Notes: a model not told the origin generated them from the letters alone. A DNA stretch of 64,000 nt from Gemmatimonadota bacterium (GCA_039715185.1 JBDLIA010000001.1:47758-111757); one strand, 5' to 3'. Counted from the stretch's first letter, positions 1 through 9,323 are shown. Numbers and translations are program-made.

Positions 1-225
1 TCGCCCATGGTGGGCACCTTCTACCGCGCGCCGGCCCCCGAGGCACCGCCATACGTCGACGTCGGCACCCGAGTCTCCAAGGGTCAGACACTCTGTATCC
101 TGGAGGCGATGAAGCTGATGAACGAAATGGAGGCCGAGCTGGACGGAGTGGTGAAGGAGATCCTCGTCCAGAACGGAGACCCGGTCGAATACGGCCAGGC
201 GCTCTTCCGGATCGAAGCTGCGTGA
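1..225 (+). CDS. accB: Biotin carboxyl carrier protein of acetyl-CoA carboxylase (C-terminal part)
   Basis: The frame is open from the first base, so this is the last 74 codons of a gene that begins outside the window. It holds the biotinyl domain, with the EAMKLMNE motif; the Lys codon is at 112-114 and is the residue that biotin protein ligase modifies in this family. The protein carries carboxybiotin from AccC to the carboxyltransferase in the first step of fatty acid synthesis. accC follows after 30 nt, which is the usual operon pairing. A biotin transporter gene (bioY) lies later in the window. Confidence 0.93.
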   Translation, partial: SPMVGTFYRAPAPEAPPYVDVGTRVSKGQTLCILEAMKLMNEMEAELDGVVKEILVQNGDPVEYGQALFRIEAA

Positions 226-255
226 TCACCGGCGGTCATTGAGGCGCCGGCACCA

Positions 256-1629
256 ATGTTCTCAAAAGTCCTGATCGCCAACCGCGGAGAAATCGCCCTG
301 CGGATCATTCGGGCGTGCCGCGAGTTGGGCTTACGCACGGTAGCCGTCTACAGCGAGGCCGACCGCGAGTCGCTCCACGTCCGGTTCGCGGACGAAGACG
401 TGTGCGTCGGGCCGGCGTCGGCGAGAGAGAGCTACCTCAACGTTCCGCGGATCATCGCCGCCGCGGAGGTGACGGGAGCGGAGGCGATCCACCCCGGCTA
501 CGGCTTCCTCGCCGAAAACGCGGAGTTCGCCGAGATCTGCGATCGGTCCGACATCACCTTCATCGGACCGCGCGCCGAACACATTCGGGCCATGGGGGAC
601 AAGGCCGCGGCCCGCCGAGCCATGGCCGCAGCGGGGGTCCCGACCGTGCCCGGCACCGAGGACACGATCGAAGACGCCGCTGAGGCCCTCGAGGTGGCTC
701 GCGAGATCGGTTTCCCGGTGATCGTCAAGGCGGCCGCGGGGGGCGGAGGGAAGGGCATGCGCGTGGTGGAGGACGAGGCGTCCTTCGCCGGGCAGCTGCA
801 GATGGCCCGGGCCGAGGCGGAAGCCTCCTTCAACGACAGCTCGGTGTACGTCGAGAAATACCTGAGCCGGCCGCGGCACATCGAGTTCCAACTGATTGGC
901 GACAGCCACGGGCGCGTGCTGCACCTGGGCGAGCGCGAGTGCTCCATCCAGCGGCGTCACCAGAAGCTGATAGAGGAATCGCCCAGCGTGGCGCTGACGC
1001 CCGAACTGCGCGAGCGCATGGGGAGCGCGGCCGTCGCCGGTGCGCGGGCCATCGGCTACGTGTCGGCCGGGACCATGGAGTTCCTCCTGACCGACTCGGG
1101 AGAGTTCTACTTCATGGAAATGAACACGCGCATCCAGGTCGAGCACCCGGTGACCGAGATGGTCACGGGGTACGACCTGATCAAGGAGATGATCCGCGTT
1201 GCGGCCGGCGAGCAGTTGACCATGGAGGATAAGTCCATCGAGCTGCGCGGCCACGCCATCGAATGCCGCATCAACGCGGAGGACCCGGCGCGCAACTTCG
1301 CTCCCAGCCCGGGCGTGATCGAGGCCATGCATCCGCCCGGCGGAATGGGCGTGCGGTTGGACACCCACGCGTACGGCGGCTACCTGGTGCCGCCGCACTA
1401 CGACTCGCTGATCGCGAAGGTCATCGTGCACGGGGAGGACCGGGCTGAAGCCATCGCGCGGATGCGCTTCGCGCTGGAATCCTTCATTATCCAGGGGATC
1501 GACACGACGATACCGTTTCTGGGTGAGCTCATGCGGCACCCGGACTTCGTGGCGGGCGACTTCGATACGAAGTGGCTGGAGCGGCTGATGGCGTCGTCGG
1601 GCGCCGCCGGCGGGCCGGCGGCAGGGTAG
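256..1629 (+). CDS. accC: Acetyl-CoA carboxylase, biotin carboxylase subunit
   Basis: The 457-residue protein has the normal length for a stand-alone biotin carboxylase. It opens with the family N-terminus ([20 protein letters not shown]), has the ATP-grasp glycine-rich loop [10 protein letters not shown] near residues 159-168, and later [18 protein letters not shown], which contains the catalytic and metal-binding residues of the family. It uses ATP and bicarbonate to carboxylate the biotin on AccB, encoded just upstream. The ATG start fits the family N-terminus exactly. ftsK follows after 19 nt, so the two may be co-transcribed although unrelated in function. Confidence 0.97.
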   Translation: MFSKVLIANRGEIALRIIRACRELGLRTVAVYSEADRESLHVRFADEDVCVGPASARESYLNVPRIIAAAEVTGAEAIHPGYGFLAENAEFAEICDRSDITFIGPRAEHIRAMGDKAAARRAMAAAGVPTVPGTEDTIEDAAEALEVAREIGFPVIVKAAAGGGGKGMRVVEDEASFAGQLQMARAEAEASFNDSSVYVEKYLSRPRHIEFQLIGDSHGRVLHLGERECSIQRRHQKLIEESPSVALTPELRERMGSAAVAGARAIGYVSAGTMEFLLTDSGEFYFMEMNTRIQVEHPVTEMVTGYDLIKEMIRVAAGEQLTMEDKSIELRGHAIECRINAEDPARNFAPSPGVIEAMHPPGGMGVRLDTHAYGGYLVPPHYDSLIAKVIVHGEDRAEAIARMRFALESFIIQGIDTTIPFLGELMRHPDFVAGDFDTKWLERLMASSGAAGGPAAG

Positions 1630-1648
1630 GGAGGCGGGGAGGCACCTC

Positions 1649-3949
1649 ATGCTCGACAGCGAACAGAGGCTCGAACTGGCGGGGCTCGCGCTCTTCGCGC
1701 TGACCCTCGTCCTCCTGCTGGCCCTCGTCCCCGCGAGTGCTCTGGGACTGGCACCCGATGCCAATCTCATGGGAGCCTTCGGGGGCCTGCTCGCGCGCGC
1801 GGCGCGCGGGTCGCTGGGCGCGGGCGCGTACCTGCTGCCGATCGGCGCGGCGATCGGCGGAGCGTACGGGTTCGGCTGGCTGGATCGCGAATCCGCGATC
1901 CGCTACGGCGCCCTCGCGGGCGGGCTGGCGTTGCTGCTTCCCATGGCCCAGGGCCTGGGAGCGTTCGCGTCGGGCGCCCGACCTGTCGTCGCGGCCGCCG
2001 CCCCCGGCGGATACGTGGGCGCGGCGGCCGCGGCGGCGCTGGTGGCGATCCTGGGTGTCTTCGGTGCGGGCGTGGCGCTGCTGTTCCTGGCCCTCGCGCT
2101 GTTCGTGGCGACCCTGGGCTGGAACCCGGCCCGGCCGCTGGCCAGGGGCACCCTCAGCGCGGCCGCGCGGTCCGCGGCGGCCCTGCGGTCTGGAGCGGAG
2201 CGCCTGCGCGCCCGCTGGGCGGCGCGCCGCGAGCGACCGGAGCCGTCACCGTGGGCCGCGATCGAGGCGGGCGAGGGGGATCTGGATCCCCATCTGGACC
2301 CCGAACCGATCCTCGTGCTCGATCCCGAGCCCACCGCCCCCGCGAATGCGTCCAAAGCTCGCCCGGCGAAGGCGTCGTCGTCGACCGGCCAGGTGGAGCC
2401 GAGTCCTCCGCTGGACCTCCTCACCCCTCAACCGCCGCGTGACGAGTCGCTGAGTGAGTCGGAGCTCGACCGCCTCGGTCAGATCCTCGTGGATACGCTG
2501 CAGACCTTTCGCGTGGAAGGGCGGATATCCGGGCGGACCACGGGGCCCGTCGTCACGCAATACGAGGTAGTGCCGGCGCCGGGCGTGAAGGTGGCGCGCA
2601 TCGCCAACCTGGACGCCGACCTCGCGCTGGCCCTGCGGGCGCCAAGCGTGCGTATAGTGGCGCCCATTCCGGGCAAGGGCGCCGTGGGCGTGGAGGTCCC
2701 CAACCCGGTGCCCGAGGTGGTCTACCTCCGTGACATCCTTCGATCCAAGCCCTTTTCGCGCGGCCGTGGCGCTCTGCCGCTGGCTCTCGGCAGGGACCTG
2801 GAGGGCACCCCGTACGTGGCCGATCTGGCGCGCATGCCGCACCTGCTGATCGCGGGCGCGACCGGATCGGGCAAGTCGGTGTGCGTGAACACGCTGATCA
2901 CCAGCCTGGTGTACCGGCACGGGCCCGAGAGCCTGCGGCTGCTGCTGATCGACCCGAAGATGGTCGAGCTGAGCATGTACGCGGAGCTGCCGCACCTGCG
3001 GCATCCGGTCGTTACCGACCCCAAGGACGCGGCCTTCGTGCTCAAGTGGGCCGTGTACGAGATGGAGCGTCGCTACCAACTGCTGTCCGAGAACGGGGCC
3101 CGGTCGATAGCGGAATTCAACCGTCGCCTCGAAGGCGGGCAGACGCTCAGGCGGGTCGAGCCCGACGGGCCCGAGGGCGATCCGGACCGCTGGTTCTACG
3201 AGGACGGTCCGTTGCCCTACGTGGTGGTCGTGGTCGACGAGCTGGCGGACCTCATGATGTCGGTACAGAACGAGATCGAGCGGCCGCTCGCGCAGCTCGC
3301 GCAGAAGGCGCGCGCGATCGGCATCCACCTGGTGGTCGCCACCCAGCGTCCGAGCGTGAACGTCATCACCGGACTGATCAAGGCCAACTTTCCTTGCAGG
3401 ATCGCCTTCCGGGTGAGCTCCAAGGTGGATTCGCGCACGATCATCGATCAGAACGGCGCCGACGCCTTGCTCGGGAACGGCGACATGCTGTTTCTGCCGC
3501 CGGGCCATGCCGATCCGGTACGCATTCAGGGTGCTTACATGCCCACCGAGGACACGGATCGACTGGTGAGTTGGTATCGCGAGCGGGCGCACGAGGTGCC
3601 CCCGGAGGCCAAGGAAGAGGACATTCTGGAGGTCGTCCGCGCGCGCGAGGTGGAAGCCGCCGCGGAGGAGCTGTCGGAGGCGCGCATGGAGGAGCGCGAT
3701 CCCCTGTTCCGAGCCGCGGCCGAGGTCTGCGCCCAGTACGAGCAGGGCTCCACCTCACTTCTGCAGCGCCGGCTCCGCGTGGGATACGGCCGCGCCGCGC
3801 GCATCGTGGACCAGCTCCACGCCGCGGGCGTGCTGGGTCCGCCGGACGGTTCGAAGCCGCGGGAGGTGTTGGTGGGTCTGGACGCTATCGACCGCATCTG
3901 CAAGGAAGCCCAGGGCGGAGCGCCGGTCGAGCCGAAGCTCGAAGCCTGA
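1649..3949 (+). CDS. ftsK: DNA translocase FtsK/SpoIIIE
   Basis: This 766-residue protein should move chromosome DNA through the closing septum and help dimer resolution. The N-terminal ~180 residues contain about four hydrophobic segments. A charged Pro/Ala-rich linker of only ~90 residues follows, much shorter than in E. coli FtsK. The motor then shows Walker A GATGSGKS at residues 403-410 and a Walker B strand ending VVVVVDELADLMM near residue 530. The last ~70 residues form the gamma winged helix that reads KOPS-type sites in known FtsK proteins (CAQYEQGSTSLLQRRLRVGY). The short linker resembles SpoIIIE more than gammaproteobacterial FtsK. Confidence 0.96.
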   Translation: MLDSEQRLELAGLALFALTLVLLLALVPASALGLAPDANLMGAFGGLLARAARGSLGAGAYLLPIGAAIGGAYGFGWLDRESAIRYGALAGGLALLLPMAQGLGAFASGARPVVAAAAPGGYVGAAAAAALVAILGVFGAGVALLFLALALFVATLGWNPARPLARGTLSAAARSAAALRSGAERLRARWAARRERPEPSPWAAIEAGEGDLDPHLDPEPILVLDPEPTAPANASKARPAKASSSTGQVEPSPPLDLLTPQPPRDESLSESELDRLGQILVDTLQTFRVEGRISGRTTGPVVTQYEVVPAPGVKVARIANLDADLALALRAPSVRIVAPIPGKGAVGVEVPNPVPEVVYLRDILRSKPFSRGRGALPLALGRDLEGTPYVADLARMPHLLIAGATGSGKSVCVNTLITSLVYRHGPESLRLLLIDPKMVELSMYAELPHLRHPVVTDPKDAAFVLKWAVYEMERRYQLLSENGARSIAEFNRRLEGGQTLRRVEPDGPEGDPDRWFYEDGPLPYVVVVVDELADLMMSVQNEIERPLAQLAQKARAIGIHLVVATQRPSVNVITGLIKANFPCRIAFRVSSKVDSRTIIDQNGADALLGNGDMLFLPPGHADPVRIQGAYMPTEDTDRLVSWYRERAHEVPPEAKEEDILEVVRAREVEAAAEELSEARMEERDPLFRAAAEVCAQYEQGSTSLLQRRLRVGYGRAARIVDQLHAAGVLGPPDGSKPREVLVGLDAIDRICKEAQGGAPVEPKLEA

Positions 3950-4046
3950 AGCGCGCGTCCGCGCGCGGAACGCGGTTCCGGGCAACGTGTACGATCGCCC
4001 CGATCGCCCGGTACTTGGCCGCGCGGCCTTCCACCTCCCGACATCG

Positions 4047-4922
4047 ATGAACCGGATCCTCCCCATCCTGGCGTTCGTGGCTCTGCTCGCGTGCGGCCGG
4101 ACCGACCCAGACGCCTCCGCGGCCGCTGAAGACGTGCGCGGGGCGACGGCGGCGACGCCCGATCCGGATTCTGTTCAGGCGCCGGCCGATCCCGCCGCGG
4201 TTGGGGAAGGCGAAACGCCGGGCGGATCGATCCCGGCTGCCGAGGCCGATTCCGCAGCGCCCGCGACCACGCCCCAAGACACCTCGCGAACCGAGGTTCA
4301 ACCCGATCCGCAGCCGGCGACGGGCCAGGCAGGCGACCCGCACGTGGTGCTGGACAGAGCCAGCGAGGCCTACGAGGCGCTCACGGCGGTGCGAGCGGAT
4401 TTCCGCCAGGAGGCTCGCAACCCGATCCTCGGTCGGATCATCCGCAGCCGAGGCACCATCTACCAGCGGCAGCCCGACCTGTTTCTGATGCGGTTCGACG
4501 ACCCCGCGGGGGACGTGATCGTGAGCGACGGAGCGCACCTGTGGGTGTTCTACCCCAGCGTCGATTCGCTCCAGGTGCTGCGCCTGCCCTCGGCCGGAGG
4601 CGCGGGAGCGACCGACCTGCGCAGTCAGTTCATAGGCGACCCCGCGGAGAGGTTCGATGCTACGCTCGAGGGGAGCGAAGTCGTCGCGGGAAGGGAAGCC
4701 GACATACTGCGGCTGGAGCCCCACGCAGGGGCCGCCACCTACCGGTCGTTACGGGCCTGGATCGACCGGGAAGACGGGCTGGCTCGCCGCTTCGAGATCA
4801 CCGAGACCAACGGACTCAAGCGGCACTTCGAGCTGTCCGATCTGCGCGTGAATCCGTCGCTGCCGGATTCCTTGTTCCGATTCACGCCGCCCGAGGGCGT
4901 GCGGATCGTGGACCGGGGCTGA
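4047..4922 (+). CDS. LolA-family outer-membrane lipoprotein carrier protein with N-terminal lipobox
   Basis: Residues ~98-291 resemble LolA, the periplasmic chaperone that ferries lipoproteins to the outer membrane (ASEAYEALTAVRADFRQEA, then a FDDPAGDVIVSDG strand region). Two features are unusual. The signal peptide ends in LLAC-G with Cys16, a lipobox, whereas classic LolA is a soluble protein. Residues 17-97 form an acidic Pro/Ala/Thr-rich linker with no visible domain. The protein may therefore be tethered to a membrane by its own lipid. I chose the ATG at 4047, not the upstream one at 3987, because it places the signal peptide at the N-terminus. An alternative is a LolA-like lipoprotein with another role. 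Confidence 0.8.
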   Translation: MNRILPILAFVALLACGRTDPDASAAAEDVRGATAATPDPDSVQAPADPAAVGEGETPGGSIPAAEADSAAPATTPQDTSRTEVQPDPQPATGQAGDPHVVLDRASEAYEALTAVRADFRQEARNPILGRIIRSRGTIYQRQPDLFLMRFDDPAGDVIVSDGAHLWVFYPSVDSLQVLRLPSAGGAGATDLRSQFIGDPAERFDATLEGSEVVAGREADILRLEPHAGAATYRSLRAWIDREDGLARRFEITETNGLKRHFELSDLRVNPSLPDSLFRFTPPEGVRIVDRG

Positions 4923-4989
4923 CGTCGTGGCGGCCGGGGCGGGGGCTGAAGCGAGGGGCGCGGCCGGACGACGTCCGTCGCTACCGGTC

Positions 4990-6567
4990 ATGGCCGGCGA
5001 CCGAGTCCCCGCGGCCGCGCGGGTGCGCGGGCGGGAAGGAGGCGCGAACGCTAGGCTCGACGCGCCGGTGGTCGGCGTCGTCACGCTGGGCTGCGACAAG
5101 AACACGGTCGACAGCGAGCGACTGATGGGCACGCTGGCGGGTGCCGGCGCACGGGTCAGGGCCGGGTCGGAGGGGGCGGACGTGTTGATCGTCAATACGT
5201 GCGGGTTCATAGATGCCGCGCGTGAGGAGTCGGTCGACACGATCCTGGAGGCGGTGCGGCTCAAGGAGGAAGGCCACGTCGGCGCGGTGGTGGCGCTGGG
5301 CTGCATGGTGCAGCGCTACGGCGCCGAGCTGAAGTCCGAGATACCGGAGGTAGACCTCTTCCTCGGGCTGACCGAACTGGGCGACCTCGTCCCCCAATTG
5401 CGCGGCAGGGGGCTACTGCCCGAAGCGCCGGCCGTGCCGACCATGGAGCGGCCGCTGCGCGCCCTGGCCGCGCCGGCGACCCACACCGCCCACCTGAAGA
5501 TCAGCGAGGGCTGTGACCACGCGTGTGCGTTCTGCGCGATCCCCATGATGCGGGGGCGCCATCGGTCGACGCCGATGTCCCTCCTGTTGGCGGAAGCGCG
5601 GGAGCTCGAGGCGCGCGGCGTCGTCGAGTTGTCCATCGTGAGCCAGGACACCACCTGGTACGGCCGCGACTGGGTGCGCGCCGCGGCAGGAGCGGAACGC
5701 GGGCCGCGCCCCGCTGGCACTGCGGCCGCAGGTGCCGCCTCCGGGGACGGGATCTCGCCGCTGTACGTGGGCAGATCGTTCGCCGGCATGGCGGGTTCCC
5801 ACGCCGCCCCGACGCCCGCTTCGGCGGCGCTCCCCATGGACCTGCCCGAGGGGCCGCTGCCCCGGCACGGCCTGCTTCCGCACCTGCTAGAGCGACTCGT
5901 TGCCGAGACGTCTATTCCCTGGCTGCGGCTGTTCTACATGTACCCGTCGGGAATCACCCCGGAGCTGGTGGAGCTCATCGCCGGGTCGCGGCGTATCCTG
6001 CCGTATCTGGACATGCCTCTGCAGCACGCGTCCGACCGCATGCTGGCGCTGATGCGTCGACCCGAGCGCCGCGAGGTGATCCGGGAGCGGGTCGGTTGGC
6101 TGCGCGACGCGATCGACGACCTTTCCTTGCGCACTACCGTGATCCTCGGGTTCCCGGGCGAGACGGACCAGGACGTGGATCGGCTCGTCGAGCTGCTCGA
6201 AGAGATCCGCTTTGATTACCTGGGGGCCTTCGCGTACTCGGCGGAGGAGGGCACTCCCGCCGCGAGCATGCCCGGCCGCGTGCCGGACGCCCAGGTGCGC
6301 GAGCGCATGGAGCGGGTTCTGGACGTGCAGCGTGGCATCACCCACGAGCGTAACCTCGAGCGGGTGGGCGCGGCGCGCACGGTGCTCATCGACGAGGCCG
6401 CCGATGCCGCTACCGGAACTCACGCCATCGGCCGACTGGCCGCGCAGGCGCCGGAGGTCGATGGGGTGGTCTACGTCGGGGGCGAGACCGCCGCCCGGCC
6501 CGGCGACTTTGTGAGCGTCCGCGTGACCGGCGCGGACGAACACGATCTCTCGGCGGAGCCAGCATGA
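4990..6567 (+). CDS. rimO: Ribosomal protein S12 methylthiotransferase RimO
   Basis: RimO methylthiolates an aspartate of ribosomal protein uS12 using two iron-sulfur clusters. The N-terminal methylthiotransferase domain has its three cysteines (TLGCDKN, NTCGFID, ALGCMVQ). The radical SAM cluster motif CDHACAFC gives C175, C179 and C182 counted from this start. A C-terminal TRAM-like region follows. About 65 residues rich in Ala, Gly and Pro (5674-5865) interrupt the radical SAM barrel after the QDTTWYGRDW strand, where most RimO proteins have a short loop. The start is uncertain: GTG at 4927 is also possible, and neither has a clear ribosome-binding site. The gene ends in an ATGA overlap with hemL. 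Confidence 0.92.
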   Translation: MAGDRVPAAARVRGREGGANARLDAPVVGVVTLGCDKNTVDSERLMGTLAGAGARVRAGSEGADVLIVNTCGFIDAAREESVDTILEAVRLKEEGHVGAVVALGCMVQRYGAELKSEIPEVDLFLGLTELGDLVPQLRGRGLLPEAPAVPTMERPLRALAAPATHTAHLKISEGCDHACAFCAIPMMRGRHRSTPMSLLLAEARELEARGVVELSIVSQDTTWYGRDWVRAAAGAERGPRPAGTAAAGAASGDGISPLYVGRSFAGMAGSHAAPTPASAALPMDLPEGPLPRHGLLPHLLERLVAETSIPWLRLFYMYPSGITPELVELIAGSRRILPYLDMPLQHASDRMLALMRRPERREVIRERVGWLRDAIDDLSLRTTVILGFPGETDQDVDRLVELLEEIRFDYLGAFAYSAEEGTPAASMPGRVPDAQVRERMERVLDVQRGITHERNLERVGAARTVLIDEAADAATGTHAIGRLAAQAPEVDGVVYVGGETAARPGDFVSVRVTGADEHDLSAEPA

Positions 6568-7859
6568 AACCCGACCACGCGTCGAGCGCGGACCTGTTCG
6601 AGCGAGCGGTGCGAAGAATCCCCGGCGGCGTGAACTCGCCGGTGCGGGCGTTTCGCAGCGTGGGCGGCGAGCCGTTTTTCGTCGCCGCGGGTGAGGGGTC
6701 GGTGCTGCGAGACGTGGAAGGGCGCGAGTACATCGACTACGTGCAGAGCTGGGGGGCCCTGATCCTCGGGCACGCCGCGCCCGAGGTGGTCGACGCGGTG
6801 CGCGAGGCGGCCGCCAGGGGCACGAGCTTCGGCGCGCCCTGCCCGGCCGAGGTGGAGTTGGCCGAGCTGGTCACCGAGCTCGTGCCCTCCGTCGACAAGA
6901 TCCGGTTCACCAGCAGCGGAACCGAGGCTACGATGTCCGCGCTCCGGTTGGCCCGAGGAGTCACCGGTCGAGACGTGGTGCTCAAGTTCGCGGGGTGCTA
7001 CCACGGCCACGGCGACTCCTTTCTCGTGCAGGCGGGTAGCGGCGTCGCGACGCTCGGCCTGCCCGACTCGCCGGGTGTGCCCGCCGCGTTGGCGGAGCTG
7101 ACGCTCACCGTTCCCTTCAACGACCTGGAGGCAGTACGCCGCGCCTTCGGGGACTTCGGTGGTCGCATAGCCTGCGTCATCGTCGAGCCCGTGGTGGGCA
7201 ACGCCGGTTTCGTTCCGCCCGTGGACGGATTCCTTCCGGGCCTGAGGGAGGCGTGCTCCGATCACGAGGCCCTGCTCATCTTCGACGAGGTGATGACCGG
7301 GTTCCGCGTCGCGCTGGGCGGCGCCCAGGAGCGCTTCGGCGTGCGGCCGGATCTCACCACGCTGGGGAAGGTCGTGGGTGGAGGCCTTCCCGTCGGGGCT
7401 TTCGGCGGCTCGGCGGAGCTCATGGACCAGGTCGCGCCGGTGGGGCCCGTCTACCAGGCCGGCACGTTGTCGGGCAACCCGCTCGCGATGGCCGCGGGCC
7501 TGGCGCAGCTGCGCGCGCTCGTCAGGGACCGCCTGCACGCCGACCTGGAGTCTCGGGGCCGACGTCTGGTCGCGGGCCTGGTGGAGGCCGCTGCGCGGGC
7601 CGGGCTCCCCGCGTGGGGTGGGGCGCTGGGCGGCATGTGGGGGGTCCACCTGACCGACGGACCGGTGCGCGACTTCGAGGCGGCCGGGGCGGTGGACCGG
7701 GCGCTGTTCGGACGCTTCTTCCACGCCTGTCTCCGGCGCGGGATCTTCTTCGCGCCCTCACCGTTCGAGGCCGGATTCCTGGGCCGCGCGCACACCGATG
7801 AGCAGATCGACGTCACGCTCGAGGTGGCGCGCGAGGCCTTCGCCGAGGCCGCAGCGTGA
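6564..7859 (+). CDS. hemL: Glutamate-1-semialdehyde 2,1-aminomutase
   Basis: This PLP enzyme turns glutamate-1-semialdehyde into 5-aminolevulinate, the first committed precursor of heme in the C5 pathway. The 431-residue length is normal. The N-terminus (AVRRIPGGVNSPVRAFRSVG) is diagnostic, and TTLGKVVGGGLPVGAFGG carries the PLP-binding Lys269, matching Lys265 of the E. coli enzyme. Its ATG overlaps the rimO stop codon. Its stop overlaps a GTG that was probably the ancestral start of the SpoIID gene downstream. hemW, a heme-related radical SAM gene, lies at 23 kb. Confidence 0.97.
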   Translation: MKPDHASSADLFERAVRRIPGGVNSPVRAFRSVGGEPFFVAAGEGSVLRDVEGREYIDYVQSWGALILGHAAPEVVDAVREAAARGTSFGAPCPAEVELAELVTELVPSVDKIRFTSSGTEATMSALRLARGVTGRDVVLKFAGCYHGHGDSFLVQAGSGVATLGLPDSPGVPAALAELTLTVPFNDLEAVRRAFGDFGGRIACVIVEPVVGNAGFVPPVDGFLPGLREACSDHEALLIFDEVMTGFRVALGGAQERFGVRPDLTTLGKVVGGGLPVGAFGGSAELMDQVAPVGPVYQAGTLSGNPLAMAAGLAQLRALVRDRLHADLESRGRRLVAGLVEAAARAGLPAWGGALGGMWGVHLTDGPVRDFEAAGAVDRALFGRFFHACLRRGIFFAPSPFEAGFLGRAHTDEQIDVTLEVAREAFAEAAA

Positions 7860-7864
7860 GGGCG

Positions 7865-8051
7865 CTAGTGTACCGTTGCAGAAGTCCCGCAGGCATTCGG
7901 CGCGCGCTGCATCCCGCGGATGCGGCGTTGGAGCTCCTTGCCGTAGCGACGGCTACGGCGCGTCGTTCCGCCTTGCCCCGCGTGCGCAATCACGCGCCTC
8001 GGTGCACACGGGACTTCCGCGCCGGCACACTAGTGTACCGTTGCACACTAG
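7865..8051 (+). mobile_element. Non-autonomous inverted-repeat element (MITE-like) inserted at a CTAG site
   Basis: The main unit (7865-8033, 169 bp) has imperfect 25-bp terminal inverted repeats, 21 of 25 matching: CTAGTGTACCGTTGCA plus GAAGTCCCG on the left, and CGGGACTTC at 8009-8017 reading out to CACTAG on the right. Inside are the hairpins GCATCC/GGATGC and CCGTAGC/GCTACGG (7941-7958). A second CTAGTGTACCGTTGCA at 8030-8045 ends in another CTAG (8048-8051). The whole insert less one CTAG is 183 bp, a multiple of three. There is no transposase gene. CTAG borders suggest mobilisation by an IS630-type transposase, which is known to target CTAG and duplicate TA; that link is inference. A copy with 100 of 104 identical bases lies at the window end. 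Confidence 0.75.
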
Positions 8052-9310
8052 GTGCGGTCGCGGTCGCGCTGCTGGCCTCGGCGTGCTCGCCGGCGGGGCC
8101 GCGAGCGCAGCGCGGAGAGCCGACGGTCGCGGCCCCCGGAGCGAGGGCGCCCATCGACGTGGGAGCGGACGTCGACGCGGCCGGGCCCCAGGTCGCCGTG
8201 GGCCTCAAGGCGGGCGCCGCTGAGGTGACCATCGCCAGCGGCGGCCCGATGCTTCTGGGTGAACCGAGCGGGTCCGGGTCCGACCGGCGCGCCACCGGGC
8301 CGTGCGTCGCGACCGCCGAAGGTGGCGCGGTGAGCGTGCGCTGCGCCGACGGGCTGCGGCTCCGGTCGCGGGGTGAGGCGGTGCGTCTGCGGCCGGGTTC
8401 CGGGGGCGTTCTGCGCGTGGACGATAGGCCGTACGACGGGGACCTCCTGGTCCGGGTTGGGGCCGACGGGCTCACGGTCGTCAACACGCTGGCGCTCGAG
8501 ACCTATTTGCTGGGCGTCGTGCCGCACGAAATCGGCGCCCGGCCCGTCGAGGAGATCGAGGCGGTGAAGGCCCAGGCCGTCGCCGCGAGAACGTACGCCA
8601 TCGCCCACCGCGGCAGGCGCAGGAGCCTCGGATTCGACTACTGGGCCAACTCCAACGATCAGGTGTACCGAGGCTTGGAGGGGCAGGACCCGGTGGCTGC
8701 CCGGGCGGTGCGGGAGACGCGCGGCGAGATCGTCGAGTACGAAGGCGAGGCGATCCTCGCCTTCTATCACTCTACGTGCGGTGGCAGGACCGCCGCGATC
8801 GACCAGGTCTGGCGCCGCGGTCCGCTTCCATACCTGCGCTCCGTGTCGGATCTTCGCGAGGATGGAACCGCCTGGTGCGAGAGCTCGAACCGCTTCCGCT
8901 GGAGCCAGCGCTGGAATTGGAGCGAGTTGGGGGAGATCCTGGAGGAAACCGTCGGCTGGGCTCCGGGGACCGTGCTCCGCGAGATGCGCATCCGCGGCCG
9001 CACTCGATCCGGGCGTGTCGCAGAGCTCCAGATAGCCGGAGACGCGGGGACCACGTCGGTGTACGGGGATTCGGTGCGTTGGGCGCTGCGTCCGGAGGCG
9101 GGCCGGATTCTCAACAGCTCCCTCATTTTCGACGTGGAAACGGGCGCAGGCGAGAGCGGCGAGCGCTACCTGGAGGTGCACGGGGGTGGCTGGGGCCACG
9201 GGATCGGGATGTGTCAGGTGGGCGCGATGGCGCGAGCGCGTTTCGGGCAGGGTTACGAGAGGATCCTGGGGACCTACTACCCGGGTACGGACATCAAGCG
9301 GATCTACTGA
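8033..9310 (+). CDS. SpoIID/LytB-domain lipoprotein (predicted peptidoglycan glycan-strand enzyme)
   Basis: The central region NTLALETYLLGVVPHEIG...EAVKAQAVAARTYA is the SpoIID signature, and the C-terminal GWGHGIGMCQVGAMARAR block completes the domain. SpoIID family members are lytic transglycosylases acting on glycan strands stripped of stem peptides. From the GTG at 8033 the N-terminus reads MYRCTLGAVAVALLASAC, a lipoprotein signal peptide whose first codons come from an inserted repeat. The frame is also open back to GTG 7856, which overlaps the hemL stop. Deleting the 183-bp insert would give MRALGAVAVALLASAC from 7856, probably the ancestral start. Which start is used now cannot be told from sequence. 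Confidence 0.85.
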   Translation: MYRCTLGAVAVALLASACSPAGPRAQRGEPTVAAPGARAPIDVGADVDAAGPQVAVGLKAGAAEVTIASGGPMLLGEPSGSGSDRRATGPCVATAEGGAVSVRCADGLRLRSRGEAVRLRPGSGGVLRVDDRPYDGDLLVRVGADGLTVVNTLALETYLLGVVPHEIGARPVEEIEAVKAQAVAARTYAIAHRGRRRSLGFDYWANSNDQVYRGLEGQDPVAARAVRETRGEIVEYEGEAILAFYHSTCGGRTAAIDQVWRRGPLPYLRSVSDLREDGTAWCESSNRFRWSQRWNWSELGEILEETVGWAPGTVLREMRIRGRTRSGRVAELQIAGDAGTTSVYGDSVRWALRPEAGRILNSSLIFDVETGAGESGERYLEVHGGGWGHGIGMCQVGAMARARFGQGYERILGTYYPGTDIKRIY

Positions 9311-9323
9311 GGAGAAGGGGATC

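Noticed and set aside
331..3592. Long open frames on the minus strand opposite accC and ftsK
   Set aside because: They mirror the codon bias of the real + strand genes, encode Arg/His/Gly-rich nonsense and overlap well-identified proteins.
3987..4046. Earlier ATG for the LolA-like gene
   Set aside because: It would put 20 charged residues ahead of the signal peptide.
7865..8051. Complete insertion sequence or integron attC site
   Set aside because: No transposase or integrase frame is present, and the length and terminal repeats fit a non-autonomous element better.
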